A DNA stretch of 64,000 nucleotides from an uncultured Lachnospiraceae bacterium (GTDB taxonomy: Bacteria > Bacillota > Clostridia > Lachnospirales > Lachnospiraceae): positions 1 through 64,000 of the forward strand of contig CAJOFQ010000003.1 of assembly GCA_905233955.1 (NCBI GenBank), given 5' to 3'. A model generated the notes under the pieces. It was not told the DNA's origin. It saw only the letters and a program-made list of their open reading frames with translations, and did no database searches. Each line of letters begins with the position of its first letter. The stretch's first letter is position 1. The position numbers were made by a program, and so were the translations under genes. Shown piece after piece: positions 34,129 to 43,500 of this stretch.

Positions 34129-35676
34129 TTAAAAATGATTTTTTAAAAAAGCTATCCTCTTTTCCATGGCAGCAGCCAGGATTTTGCTGTCTTTTGCCAT
34201 ATCAAACGCGTGAACAGTGCCCTTTGTCTCATTCAATTCTACCCAGCAGCCAGCCTTGTTCAAAAGCCTGGCGTATAATATCCCGTCGTCGTGTAATGCG
34301 TCAAATTCCGCCGTCTCAATATAGGTATCACACAGCCCCTCAAAGGATTTGGCTTCCACAGGTGAAACATACCTGGGATCTCCGGTAAATTCATCAGCCC
34401 TGCAAAGCTTCTGATATTCCATAATTGATTTTGCATTGCAAACAGGTACATCCTGATATATCTGCATGGAATCACTCTTTAGCCTTTTGTCCAAAAACGG
34501 ATATAAAAGAGCCTGGCACACGGGCATTATCGTACCGTTATCCCTGGCCATCATGGAAGTCGAAGCACAAAGCGTGCCGCCTGCACTGTCGCCGATAAGT
34601 GCAATCTTGTCGGCAATAATATGATACCATGTGGGGTGATCAATCAGGTGCTTATACACCTCAAACAGCTCGTCCTGCTGAAAAGGAGGAACATCGTCCG
34701 GAGCAAGATCATACATTGGCATTACTACCCTGCATCTTATCTCCTTTGCGATGCGGTTAGCCAGCCTGTAGTGATAGGGAAGGGCCGGCAGCAAAAATGC
34801 CCCGCCATGGATCAATAAAACGCAGGGAACATCCTCATTCTCCGCAATATCTGATGATGAATATACCAGGCTGTGAATACTGCCCTCCCTTGAAGAATCC
34901 GCCGGTATTCTGGTTTTAATTACTGATATTCCTTTTTGAACCGGCGGTCTGTGCGTATGACGCTTATATAAAACCTGTACTGCACGAACCTGAAATCTGC
35001 TAATGGGAATGGGAACCTTCTTTAAATCCTTAAATTCCGGGCTTATGTCATATTCCCTCTTTAAAGGCTCCTCATCCAAAAGCTTGATAACAGTTATCTC
35101 CACCCTGTCGTCAAATACAAAAACACGGATATCATCAGCCAGATTGGCAAGTATTGACTGTCCTATCTCAGCCCATCCGGCGTCATCATCCAGAACATGG
35201 GAATCATATGCCTTCATACCGTATGAGCCTAAGGTCCACACATAGGCATCTTCAAAGGAAGAATGTCCGATTTCCTCTAAAAGAGCTGCATCAGCTTTTT
35301 TGATTCCAAGATCATCTAATATATCTTCCTGCTCTTTCAGATTCTTATAATCGCTCTGCAAAAAGCGTCTTAGCTTGTCAGCTACTCCGGTCTTGAACTG
35401 TCCGGCCTGGATAAGCTGAGCCTTTTTTGCAGGATCGGAAACTGTATCAGTAACAAGACTAAGCTCACAGCGTCTGTTGGTTATCTCGGCAGAAAAATCC
35501 GCCTCAAATGTCCCGGAAATATTCTTCACAAGCTCCATAAGCTCCTCGGCTGCCAGACGGATCTGTCTGCATGACCGATCCCCCAGACCGCTGCGCTGGG
35601 CGTAAAACTCTACATCTGTAAGTACAGTCTCAGCTCCGTTTCCCTTATTGTCTACCCTGATCTTGTTGATATTCAC
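34129..35676 (-). CDS. Fusion of ATP-binding-like N-domain and HSL-type alpha/beta hydrolase
   Basis: 515 residues. The C-terminal half (about 280-510) is an alpha/beta hydrolase of the hormone-sensitive-lipase group: oxyanion HGGAF (290-294), nucleophile S364 in IGDSAGGTL, acid D459 in AEFDALHDDG and H489 in GTVHAFD; the triad is intact. Residues 1-200 are unlike a hydrolase: an RsbW/GHKL-like helix SCRQIRLAAEELMELV with the acid pair expected of an N-box, a helical insert, and a final strand pair DDIRVFVFDDRVEITVIKL. From memory this matches a separate Lachnospiraceae family of about 200 residues. The remaining ATP-site G motifs are not visible, so ATP binding is uncertain. It starts two bases after ppk1 and is probably co-expressed with it. 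Confidence 0.75.
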   Translation of the reverse strand: MNINKIRVDNKGNGAETVLTDVEFYAQRSGLGDRSCRQIRLAAEELMELVKNISGTFEADFSAEITNRRCELSLVTDTVSDPAKKAQLIQAGQFKTGVADKLRRFLQSDYKNLKEQEDILDDLGIKKADAALLEEIGHSSFEDAYVWTLGSYGMKAYDSHVLDDDAGWAEIGQSILANLADDIRVFVFDDRVEITVIKLLDEEPLKREYDISPEFKDLKKVPIPISRFQVRAVQVLYKRHTHRPPVQKGISVIKTRIPADSSREGSIHSLVYSSSDIAENEDVPCVLLIHGGAFLLPALPYHYRLANRIAKEIRCRVVMPMYDLAPDDVPPFQQDELFEVYKHLIDHPTWYHIIADKIALIGDSAGGTLCASTSMMARDNGTIMPVCQALLYPFLDKRLKSDSMQIYQDVPVCNAKSIMEYQKLCRADEFTGDPRYVSPVEAKSFEGLCDTYIETAEFDALHDDGILYARLLNKAGCWVELNETKGTVHAFDMAKDSKILAAAMEKRIAFLKNHF

Positions 35677-35678
35677 TT

Positions 35679-37841
35679 TTATTCCTCCGATGCTTTCTGT
35701 GGTATGAATACTCTGTCTATTTTTGTCTTGGTTCCCTTTTTTTCCAGCTTTTGAGCTTCCTTGCAGAAGGTCTCCTGGGCACTTATTAGTTTTTTACCCC
35801 TTCTGTCAAATCGCTCATAGGTATCGTCACCTTTGCGCTCATAAGCTTTTTTATTGTCATTTAAGAGCACATCCAATATGTGCATTGCCTTGGCCTTTGA
35901 AGCCTCGTCCTCCAATGGAAATATTATCTCCACCCGCCTGTCCAGGTTACGGGGCATCCAGTCAGCCGATCCCATGTATATTTCCTCTTGGCCATCATTG
36001 TAAAAATAAAAAATACGGCTGTGTTCCAAAAATTCCCCTACAATGGAAATAACCCTTATATTATCGCTTACCTGTGGAATGCCTGTCTTTAAGCAGCATA
36101 TTCCCCTTACTATAAGCTCAATGGATACTCCGGCAGCCGAAGCCGCATATAGCCTTTCGATCATCTTAGGATCACAAAGAGAATTCATTTTTGCTACAAT
36201 TCTGGCTTCCCGTCCTTTTTTGGCGTGTTCTATCTCCCTGTCAATAAGGGAATAAAACTTTTTCCTGAGCCATATAGGGGCAACTATTAGTCTGTTCCAG
36301 ACCTCAGGCTCAGAATACCCGGACAGCATATTAAATACTGCTGTTGCGTCTTCACCTATCCAGTCGGAAGCTGTAAAAAGCCCGCAGTCAGTGTATAATT
36401 TGGCGGTGGAATCGTTATAGTTACCGGTTCCAAGGTGGACATACCTTCTGATGCCATCCTCTTCACGCCTTACTATCAGGGCAATCTTGCAGTGAGTCTT
36501 TAATCCCACCAGTCCGTATATAACATGACAGCCCGCCTGCTCCAGACGCTTGGCCCATACTATATTATTCTCCTCATCAAATCTGGCTTTAAGCTCCACA
36601 AGCACCGTAACCTGTTTCCCGACTTCGGCTGCCGCAGCAAGGGCAGCTATAATGGGGGAATTGCCGCTTACACGGTAAAGAGTCTGCTTGATGGCAAGCA
36701 CCTTCGGATCCGAAGCAGCCTGGGCTATCAGCGCAACTACAGGATCAAAAGATTCATAGGGATGATGCATGAGGATGTCACCCTTTTTTATTTCCTCAAA
36801 CAAGTCGACAGCCTTACCATCTGCAGGCGTAAGCCTTGAAATATGAACCCCTTCATAAGGAGCGACCCTTAAATGGTCGTACCCCTCCAATCCTGCAAGC
36901 TTCATTGCTATTCCAAGATCTATGGGACCGCTGCATTCATAGATGGCTTCCTTTGATACCTCAAGATTCTCCCGGAGCATATTAAGGAGACGCTCATCCA
37001 TTTTATCTTCTACTTCAATACGGATTACCTCTCCCCACTGCCTGCGCTTCAGCTGTTTTTGAATCTCCTTCAAAAGATCGGAGGCATCATCTTCGTCTAT
37101 GGACAGATCCGCGTTCCTCATAACGCGATAAGGATGGGCTGATATCACATCATAATTCTTAAAGAGCTTTGCTATGTTGCGCTCAATGATCTGCTCTAAT
37201 AGTATAAAGGTGTGATCCATTCCCTCGTCATTAGGGATTTCAACCAGACGATCCAGCACAGAGGGAACCTGGACTGTGGCAAAATCGTATTTTCCAACAT
37301 CAGATTTTTTGGTCTTGATAAGCTTTGAGCCTTTTTTCTTGGATAAAAGCGCAGCTATATTAAGAGACTTGTTTCTGATCAATGGAAATGGCCTTGAAGC
37401 ATCCACCGCCATAGGAGTAAGCACAGGATAAACCGTCTCTTCAAAGTATTCGTCCACATACCTCTCCTGCGATTCATTAAGCTGCTCATATGAATCCTTG
37501 AGTAAGACATTTTCTTTTTTCAGAAGCGGTATCAGCGAGCGGTTCCATGTGGTGTACTGCTTGTGATAAAAATCATGAGCTATTTCGTGAATTGCAGAAA
37601 GCTGCTGCGACGGCGTCATTCCGGAAAAATCGCTCTTGTTATAGCCCGCGTTAACCATGTCCTTGAGGGAAGCTACCCTTACCATGAAAAACTCGTCCAT
37701 ATTAGACGCGGTTATTGCCAGAAACTTCATGCGGTTTAGAACCGGAAGGGCGTTATCCCTGGCTTCATTAAGAATACGCCCGTTAAAAGAAAGCCATGAA
37801 AGCTCTCTGTTCTCGTAGTAGGAAGGTGAATCATACTTCAT
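35679..37841 (-). CDS. ppk: Polyphosphate kinase 1
   Basis: Reversible ATP-dependent polymerisation of phosphate to polyphosphate at the membrane. 720 residues, full length. N-domain begins YENRELSWLSFNGRILNEA; catalytic histidines lie in LKTHCKIALIVRREEDGIRR (about 430) and LEHSRIFYFYNDGQEE (about 590), and PRNLDRRVEIIFPL follows. Start codon overlaps the preceding ppx-like stop by four bases (ATGA). Encoded between a Ppx relative and the fused esterase, giving a compact polyphosphate set. Confidence 0.97.
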   Translation of the reverse strand: MKYDSPSYYENRELSWLSFNGRILNEARDNALPVLNRMKFLAITASNMDEFFMVRVASLKDMVNAGYNKSDFSGMTPSQQLSAIHEIAHDFYHKQYTTWNRSLIPLLKKENVLLKDSYEQLNESQERYVDEYFEETVYPVLTPMAVDASRPFPLIRNKSLNIAALLSKKKGSKLIKTKKSDVGKYDFATVQVPSVLDRLVEIPNDEGMDHTFILLEQIIERNIAKLFKNYDVISAHPYRVMRNADLSIDEDDASDLLKEIQKQLKRRQWGEVIRIEVEDKMDERLLNMLRENLEVSKEAIYECSGPIDLGIAMKLAGLEGYDHLRVAPYEGVHISRLTPADGKAVDLFEEIKKGDILMHHPYESFDPVVALIAQAASDPKVLAIKQTLYRVSGNSPIIAALAAAAEVGKQVTVLVELKARFDEENNIVWAKRLEQAGCHVIYGLVGLKTHCKIALIVRREEDGIRRYVHLGTGNYNDSTAKLYTDCGLFTASDWIGEDATAVFNMLSGYSEPEVWNRLIVAPIWLRKKFYSLIDREIEHAKKGREARIVAKMNSLCDPKMIERLYAASAAGVSIELIVRGICCLKTGIPQVSDNIRVISIVGEFLEHSRIFYFYNDGQEEIYMGSADWMPRNLDRRVEIIFPLEDEASKAKAMHILDVLLNDNKKAYERKGDDTYERFDRRGKKLISAQETFCKEAQKLEKKGTKTKIDRVFIPQKASEE

Positions 37842-39370
37842 GCCGGACTCCTCCTGATCCTGACACTTTTTAAGACCGGCTTAATGGCAAAAACAGCTCT
37901 AAAGGCATTGGCAGTCTCAGAAAACATCCCCTTCTCCAGAGCAAGCGAGTCCTGTGTGTCTAATGTGATAACCAGTTCATTTTTCTCGTTCATACGAATT
38001 CTTATATCTTTGTCACTGTATTCATGTACAGTATCAAGTGCACCTGCAATTGCCAGAATGGATGAAAGCTTCTGTATGAAGAAGCACTCCTCCTGTGAAA
38101 AATGCTCCCTCATCTGGGGTATGATCCTGCCATTATTACGATAGCACGCGCAGATCCATGAAATTATCTGCCTGTCTTTGTCAGATAATCCAAGAATTTC
38201 AGAGGATTGAATTATAACCCTTGAGCATTCTCCTGCGTTTGCAATGCTGATAAATTTGCCGCAATCATGTAGAATCGCTGCCACCATAAGCATTAGGCGG
38301 CTCCTTTGAGGCAGCAGGTGACGCCTTTTTATCGCTTCAAAAAGCATTTCAGACAGGCTTCTCATCCTCTCAAGATGCAAGGTGTCCCCGTCATAGCGCC
38401 TGGCTATAGCCCATGAGGCAGATAAAACATCATTGTCAAAATCCCTGGGTCTTTTAAGCAGCCTGTGGCTATAGGCATAATCATATGCCATCCCCTCATG
38501 CAGTGAAATGGGCGGCACATATACATCCTCAACTGTAACCTGCTCCATTACTGAACGATACATCATTAAAAATGACATCCTGATATCACTTATCTCTTCT
38601 GTTGTATCGTCTGGTGAGACGCCATAAGAGGCATCCTTATATGCTTTTTTTAACAGCTTGATATACTCTGCTGCGCTTAAATGCCCATCCTTGTTTTTTG
38701 CCCTGGCCCGATTGACACTGACGATTGGATTATTGATAATGATAAGGTTGTCAGGCTTATTACCATGTAAAAATGTCCGGTAAAAGGTTTCCAGCTCTCT
38801 TTGTATCATCCTGAGTATCTGTTCACGATAGTTGGAACTTCGTCTGAGCTTTTTCATATCCTCCCAAACATTGGCCGCTCCTACATACACATGCTGGGTG
38901 GTCTCCAATACTCCCTTTGAAAAAAGTGTAAGCTGTACTCCGCTGCCTCCTACATCCAAAAGTATTGAAGTTCCCTTAACAATATCAGAAAAATCACTCA
39001 TGGAACAAAGGGCTTCATACAGCAGAAATCGCTGCATCGAATTGTCCAGAATCTCAATATCCATACCACATACTATCCTTATCTGATCCATAAGGGTCTG
39101 AATATTGTCTGCCTTCTCTAAAGCGTTGCCGGCATAAATATTGTAGGCGTCTGTCCTGTAGGTCTCCATTGTCTGCTTCATCTCCAGGACAGTATCTATT
39201 ATGACTGTCAGATTGTCATCAGATATCCTGTTGTATTTTAAAATCTCTGCTGCAAGCTCCATACGCCTGCGCTGTGAGTCAAGCTTGCGGATGCCCTTTT
39301 GCTTTGATATCTCAAAAACCTTTAATGAAATCCCGTATGATCCAATATGTATTGATGCATAAACCTTCAT
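37838..39370 (-). CDS. Ppx/GppA-like ASKHA protein with HD domain, active site altered
   Basis: 510 residues in the Ppx/GppA family layout: N-terminal ASKHA part (1-300) and C-terminal HD part (LMVAAILHDCGKFISIANAG, about 360-380). Residues expected for phosphohydrolysis are changed: the first phosphate loop IDxGSN reads IHIGSYG (8-13), the second DxGGGSTE reads DVGGSGVQ (139-146) with Q146 where the catalytic Glu belongs, and the conserved EEA segment reads NSMQRF (110-115). The HD part keeps H-D and could be catalytic. It may bind polyphosphate or (p)ppGpp without cleaving it, or act through its HD part. Placed directly before ppk1 with coupled translation. Start is ATG at 39370. Confidence 0.8.
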   Translation of the reverse strand: MKVYASIHIGSYGISLKVFEISKQKGIRKLDSQRRRMELAAEILKYNRISDDNLTVIIDTVLEMKQTMETYRTDAYNIYAGNALEKADNIQTLMDQIRIVCGMDIEILDNSMQRFLLYEALCSMSDFSDIVKGTSILLDVGGSGVQLTLFSKGVLETTQHVYVGAANVWEDMKKLRRSSNYREQILRMIQRELETFYRTFLHGNKPDNLIIINNPIVSVNRARAKNKDGHLSAAEYIKLLKKAYKDASYGVSPDDTTEEISDIRMSFLMMYRSVMEQVTVEDVYVPPISLHEGMAYDYAYSHRLLKRPRDFDNDVLSASWAIARRYDGDTLHLERMRSLSEMLFEAIKRRHLLPQRSRLMLMVAAILHDCGKFISIANAGECSRVIIQSSEILGLSDKDRQIISWICACYRNNGRIIPQMREHFSQEECFFIQKLSSILAIAGALDTVHEYSDKDIRIRMNEKNELVITLDTQDSLALEKGMFSETANAFRAVFAIKPVLKSVRIRRSPA

Positions 39371-39388
39371 AAATCCATCATCCCCTGA

Positions 39389-40522
39389 TCAATAATTACC
39401 CAATACACGAAGCTCTTCTGTCTCCTCAGACAGTCCCCTTAGGGCATTGATTGTGGCATCATCCTTAAGATTACCTGAAAAGTCAATAAAAAACCTGTAT
39501 ACCCACTGCCTGTCCTTAATAGGTCTGGACTCAATACGGGTCATGTTAAGCCCGTTAAAAATAAAATGTGAAAGGGCCTGATACAGCGTTCCGGATTCAT
39601 GGGGCAAAATAAAGCTGACTGAAACCTGTCCGGCGTCCTTTTTATATACATGATCCTTTGAAATTATTATAAAACGGGTTATGTTGTTTTGTTCATCCTG
39701 AATATTTCGCTCTAAGACCCTTAGCCCGTAGAGCCTGGCATTAAGCTCCCCCGCTATTGCAGCGCAGGAAGGATCGTTGTCATCCTTAACCTTCTTCGCT
39801 GAAACGGCAGTATTCTCCAGGCTTTTTGCCTCAATTGAAGGATGCTCGCGCAAAAACCTGTCGCACTGCATTATAGCCTGGGGATGGGAATAAACCGTTT
39901 TGATATCGGAAATATCAGCCCCCGGCAGCCCCAACAGCGCGTGATTAATATCTATGATCTGCTCACCTATGATCGAAACATCAAATTCCGTCATAAGATC
40001 GTAGTTTTCAACTACTGAGCCTGCTGTTGAATTCTCAATCGGAAGAACTGCAAAATCAGCCTGACCGTTCTGAAGAGCCTCCATCGCGTCTCTCCATGTC
40101 TCAACATGATAAGCTTTCTTAATACTATCTCCGAAAAAAGATATCTGGGCCATCTGGCTGTAGGCGCCTTCCACTCCCTGATAGACTACGGTAGCATTGG
40201 AAAAATCAAAGCTGTCAACACTCTTATAATCACTGTTCCAAACCCGGCCTGCCTCTGCAAGCATTCTGTATTGTATCTTCTTGGAAAGTGACATGATCTG
40301 TGAAAAAAGCTCCACCATTGCCTGGGACAAAAAGGGATCCTCTATAGACTCACTTATCCTTTGTTTTTTTTCATTCTCCCTGACAGGATCAAAAACATCC
40401 AAATTGTTGGCAATTTTATACATGGCAACATTGCACGCCAGGTCAATGCGCTTACTAAAAAGCTTGGATATTTGTGAATCAATGTCATCTATTTGATTGC
40501 GAATCTCCAATAATTGGCTCAT
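39389..40522 (-). CDS. pheA: Chorismate mutase/prephenate dehydratase (P-protein)
   Basis: 377 residues from ATG 40522, with the type II chorismate mutase first (LLEIRNQIDDIDSQISKLFS, residues 4-23), the prephenate dehydratase next (VVYQGVEGAYSQMAQISFFG; NSTAGSVVENYDL; NNITRFIIIS) and a C-terminal ACT domain with the phenylalanine-binding ESRP motif (MTRIESRPIKDR). It makes phenylpyruvate for phenylalanine and is likely feedback-inhibited by phenylalanine through ESRP. AAAGGGA lies about 11 bases upstream; the longer frame to 40585 overlaps polC and has no ribosome binding site. It is separated from polC by 31 bases. Confidence 0.94.
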   Translation of the reverse strand: MSQLLEIRNQIDDIDSQISKLFSKRIDLACNVAMYKIANNLDVFDPVRENEKKQRISESIEDPFLSQAMVELFSQIMSLSKKIQYRMLAEAGRVWNSDYKSVDSFDFSNATVVYQGVEGAYSQMAQISFFGDSIKKAYHVETWRDAMEALQNGQADFAVLPIENSTAGSVVENYDLMTEFDVSIIGEQIIDINHALLGLPGADISDIKTVYSHPQAIMQCDRFLREHPSIEAKSLENTAVSAKKVKDDNDPSCAAIAGELNARLYGLRVLERNIQDEQNNITRFIIISKDHVYKKDAGQVSVSFILPHESGTLYQALSHFIFNGLNMTRIESRPIKDRQWVYRFFIDFSGNLKDDATINALRGLSEETEELRVLGNY

Positions 40523-40553
40523 AGTAGTTAAAATCCCTTTCCTAAAAATTTGT

Positions 40554-43500
40554 CTACACCAGATCAAAAAATGACAACTGATCATTCTCGGGAAGTCTGG
40601 ATGCTATGCCAAGCCTTACCATGGTGTCAATTCCTGTCTGAGTGACCTTTCCGCGGTTTTTAACATCCTCTCTGGAAGAGAATTCCTTCTGTGAAGCAGC
40701 AAGAGCCAGGGAATCAGCCTGAGTCTCTCCCACTCCGTCAATACTTGACAGGGGAGGCCTAAGCTTACCATCCTCCACCTTAAAATACCTGGAATCGGAT
40801 TTGTACAGATCCACCGGCAAAAACTCCAATCCCCTTGAGTAAAACTCCTGCACACTTCTGAGATCTGACAACAGACCGCTTTCTTTTTGCTTTAATTTGC
40901 GGCTCTTGGATAATTCCTGCAATTCCTTCAGAGAATCTATACAGACATCCATCCCCAGACACATTTTCTCGTAGTTAAATGCCTTGGCTCGAATGGAAAA
41001 ATACGCTGCGTAATAGGCCAAAGGGTTATTGATCTTCCAGTAAGCGATTCTCCATGCCATCATTACATAGGCTGCGGCATGAGCCTTTGGAAACATGTAT
41101 TTTATCTTTTCACAGGATGAAATATACCATTCCGGAACCTCATGGGACCTCATATCAGCCTTCCATTCGTCCCAATTTGAGCATTTTCCCTTGGCAACTG
41201 TGCCTTTTCTTACCGCTTCCATTATCTTGAAGCTTTCCTCTGAATCCATGCCCTTGCCAATAAGGTATGTCATTATGTCGTCACGGGTACAGATAGCTGT
41301 GGAGATTGTGGCAGTACCCTCTGCAATAAGTGTCTGAGCATTACCCAGCCACACATCCGTTCCGTGAGCCAGACCTGCTATTCGAACCAGATCAGAAAAC
41401 TCTGTGGGCTTGGCCTCCATGAGCATTCCCATGGCAAAATCCGTACCAAATTCAGGGATTCCAAGGGTTCCAAGCTTACAGTCCGCCCACAGATCCTCAG
41501 GGCGCACCCCGAGGGCATCCGTATTCATAAACAGTGACATGACCTGTTTGTCATCCAACGGAATGTCAGACGCCGACTCCCCTGTAATATCCTCCAACAT
41601 CCTGATCATGGTAGGATCATCGTGTCCCAGTATATCAAGCTTCAGGAGGTTTGAATCTATAGAATGATAGTCAAAATGTGTTGTTATTATATCGGTTGTC
41701 ATATCGTTGGCCGGATGCTGAACTGGCGTAAAAGAGTATATGTCCTCACCTGTAGGCAGAACAATTATTCCACCAGGATGCTGTCCTGTAGTACGCCTTA
41801 TTCCCACGCAGCCTTCAACGATACGGTCTATCTCACAGGAACGCTTACTAACTCCCCGTTCCTCGTAGTAGCTTTTAATATATCCATAGGCAGTCTTATC
41901 CGCCAGAGTTCCTATGGTTCCGGCTCTGAAGGTCTGTCCTTCCCCGAATATTACCTCTGTATAGCGGTGGGCCTTGTTCTGATAATCACCTGAAAAATTA
42001 AGGTCAATATCCGGCTCCTTGTTGCCCTTGAAGCCCAAAAATGTCTCAAAGGGTATATCAAAGCCTTCTTTTATGAGCTTTGTACTGCATTTTGGACAAA
42101 CTGCGTCAGGCATATCGCAGCCTGCCCTTCCGGCATAGCTTTTTACCAGGTCAGATGTAAAGTCCACATAGTGGCAATTAGGACAGATATAATGGGGAGA
42201 AAGAGGATTAACCTCTGTAATTCCTGCCATAGTAGCCGCAAATGACGAGCCTACCGATCCACGGGAGCCCACCAGATATCCATCTTCGTTGGATTTCCAC
42301 ACCAGCTTCTGGGCGATTATGTACATAACCGCGTATCCATTTCCGATTATGGAATTAAGCTCACGCTCCAGGCGTTCAGTCACTATATCCGGAAGGGGAT
42401 CTCCGTATATGGACTTGGCCTTGGTGTAGCATATCTGCCTTAACAGCTTATCCGAATCCGCAATAACCGGAGGACATTTGTCAGGTCTGGTGGGATGGAT
42501 TTTTTCACACATATCAGCTATGCGGTTAGTGGCTCCTATTACAACCTCATACGCCTTTTCCCTTCCTAAGTATGAGAATTCATCCAGCATTTCATCTGTG
42601 GTGTGAAGGTACAAAGGAGGTTGAACATCAGCGTCCTTGAAGCCTCTTTTTGCCTGGATTATCTGACGATATATGGCATCCTTGGGATGAAGAAAATGTA
42701 CATCGCATGTAGCCACAACCGGCTTATTAAGTTCCTCCCCCAGCTCTATTATGCGTCTGTTAATACCCTTAAGATCCTCAACAGAGGAAATCCCGTATTT
42801 ATCGTCCTCCATCAGATAATTATTATTACCGACAGGCTGAACCTCCAGATAATCGTAAAAGCTTGCCAGCCTTATTTGCTCATCGTCACTAAAGCCCTTA
42901 AGAATGGACTGATACAACTCTCCCTCTGAGCATGCAGAGCCTATGATAAGTCCCTCACGGTACTTTTCAAGCAGGCTTTTTGGAATTTTTGGCTTGCGTT
43001 TGAAATAAGTAATATGGGATTCGGAAACAAGCCGGTATAAATTGATCCTGCCAAGGTCATTTTTTGCCAGAATAATACAGTGAAAAGGTCTGTCCTTCTG
43101 GATGGAGTTGACATTTCCGACACATGCTTCATTAAGCTGCCCGAAGGATGTTATTCCCTCATTTTCAGCCAGCTTTATCAGCTTTTCAAAAATATGTGCA
43201 GTACACTCCGCGTCGTCCACTGCCCTGTGATGGTTATTCAAAGGGACATTAAGCTCCCTTGCCACCTTGTCCAGCTTGTATCTGGCAAGCTGTGGCAGCA
43301 AGAGCCTTGCCATGGGAATGGTGTCCACTCTGGCAAAATCCCATTCTATCCCAAGAGCCTTGCATGAGGCAGTAATAACATTGCAATCAAAATCCGCATT
43401 ATGAGCCACCAGAGCAGCATCCCGGCAAAACTCCTTGAATTGCGGTAATACCTTGCTAATTGGATCTGCACCGGAAACCATATCATTGGTTATACTTGTA

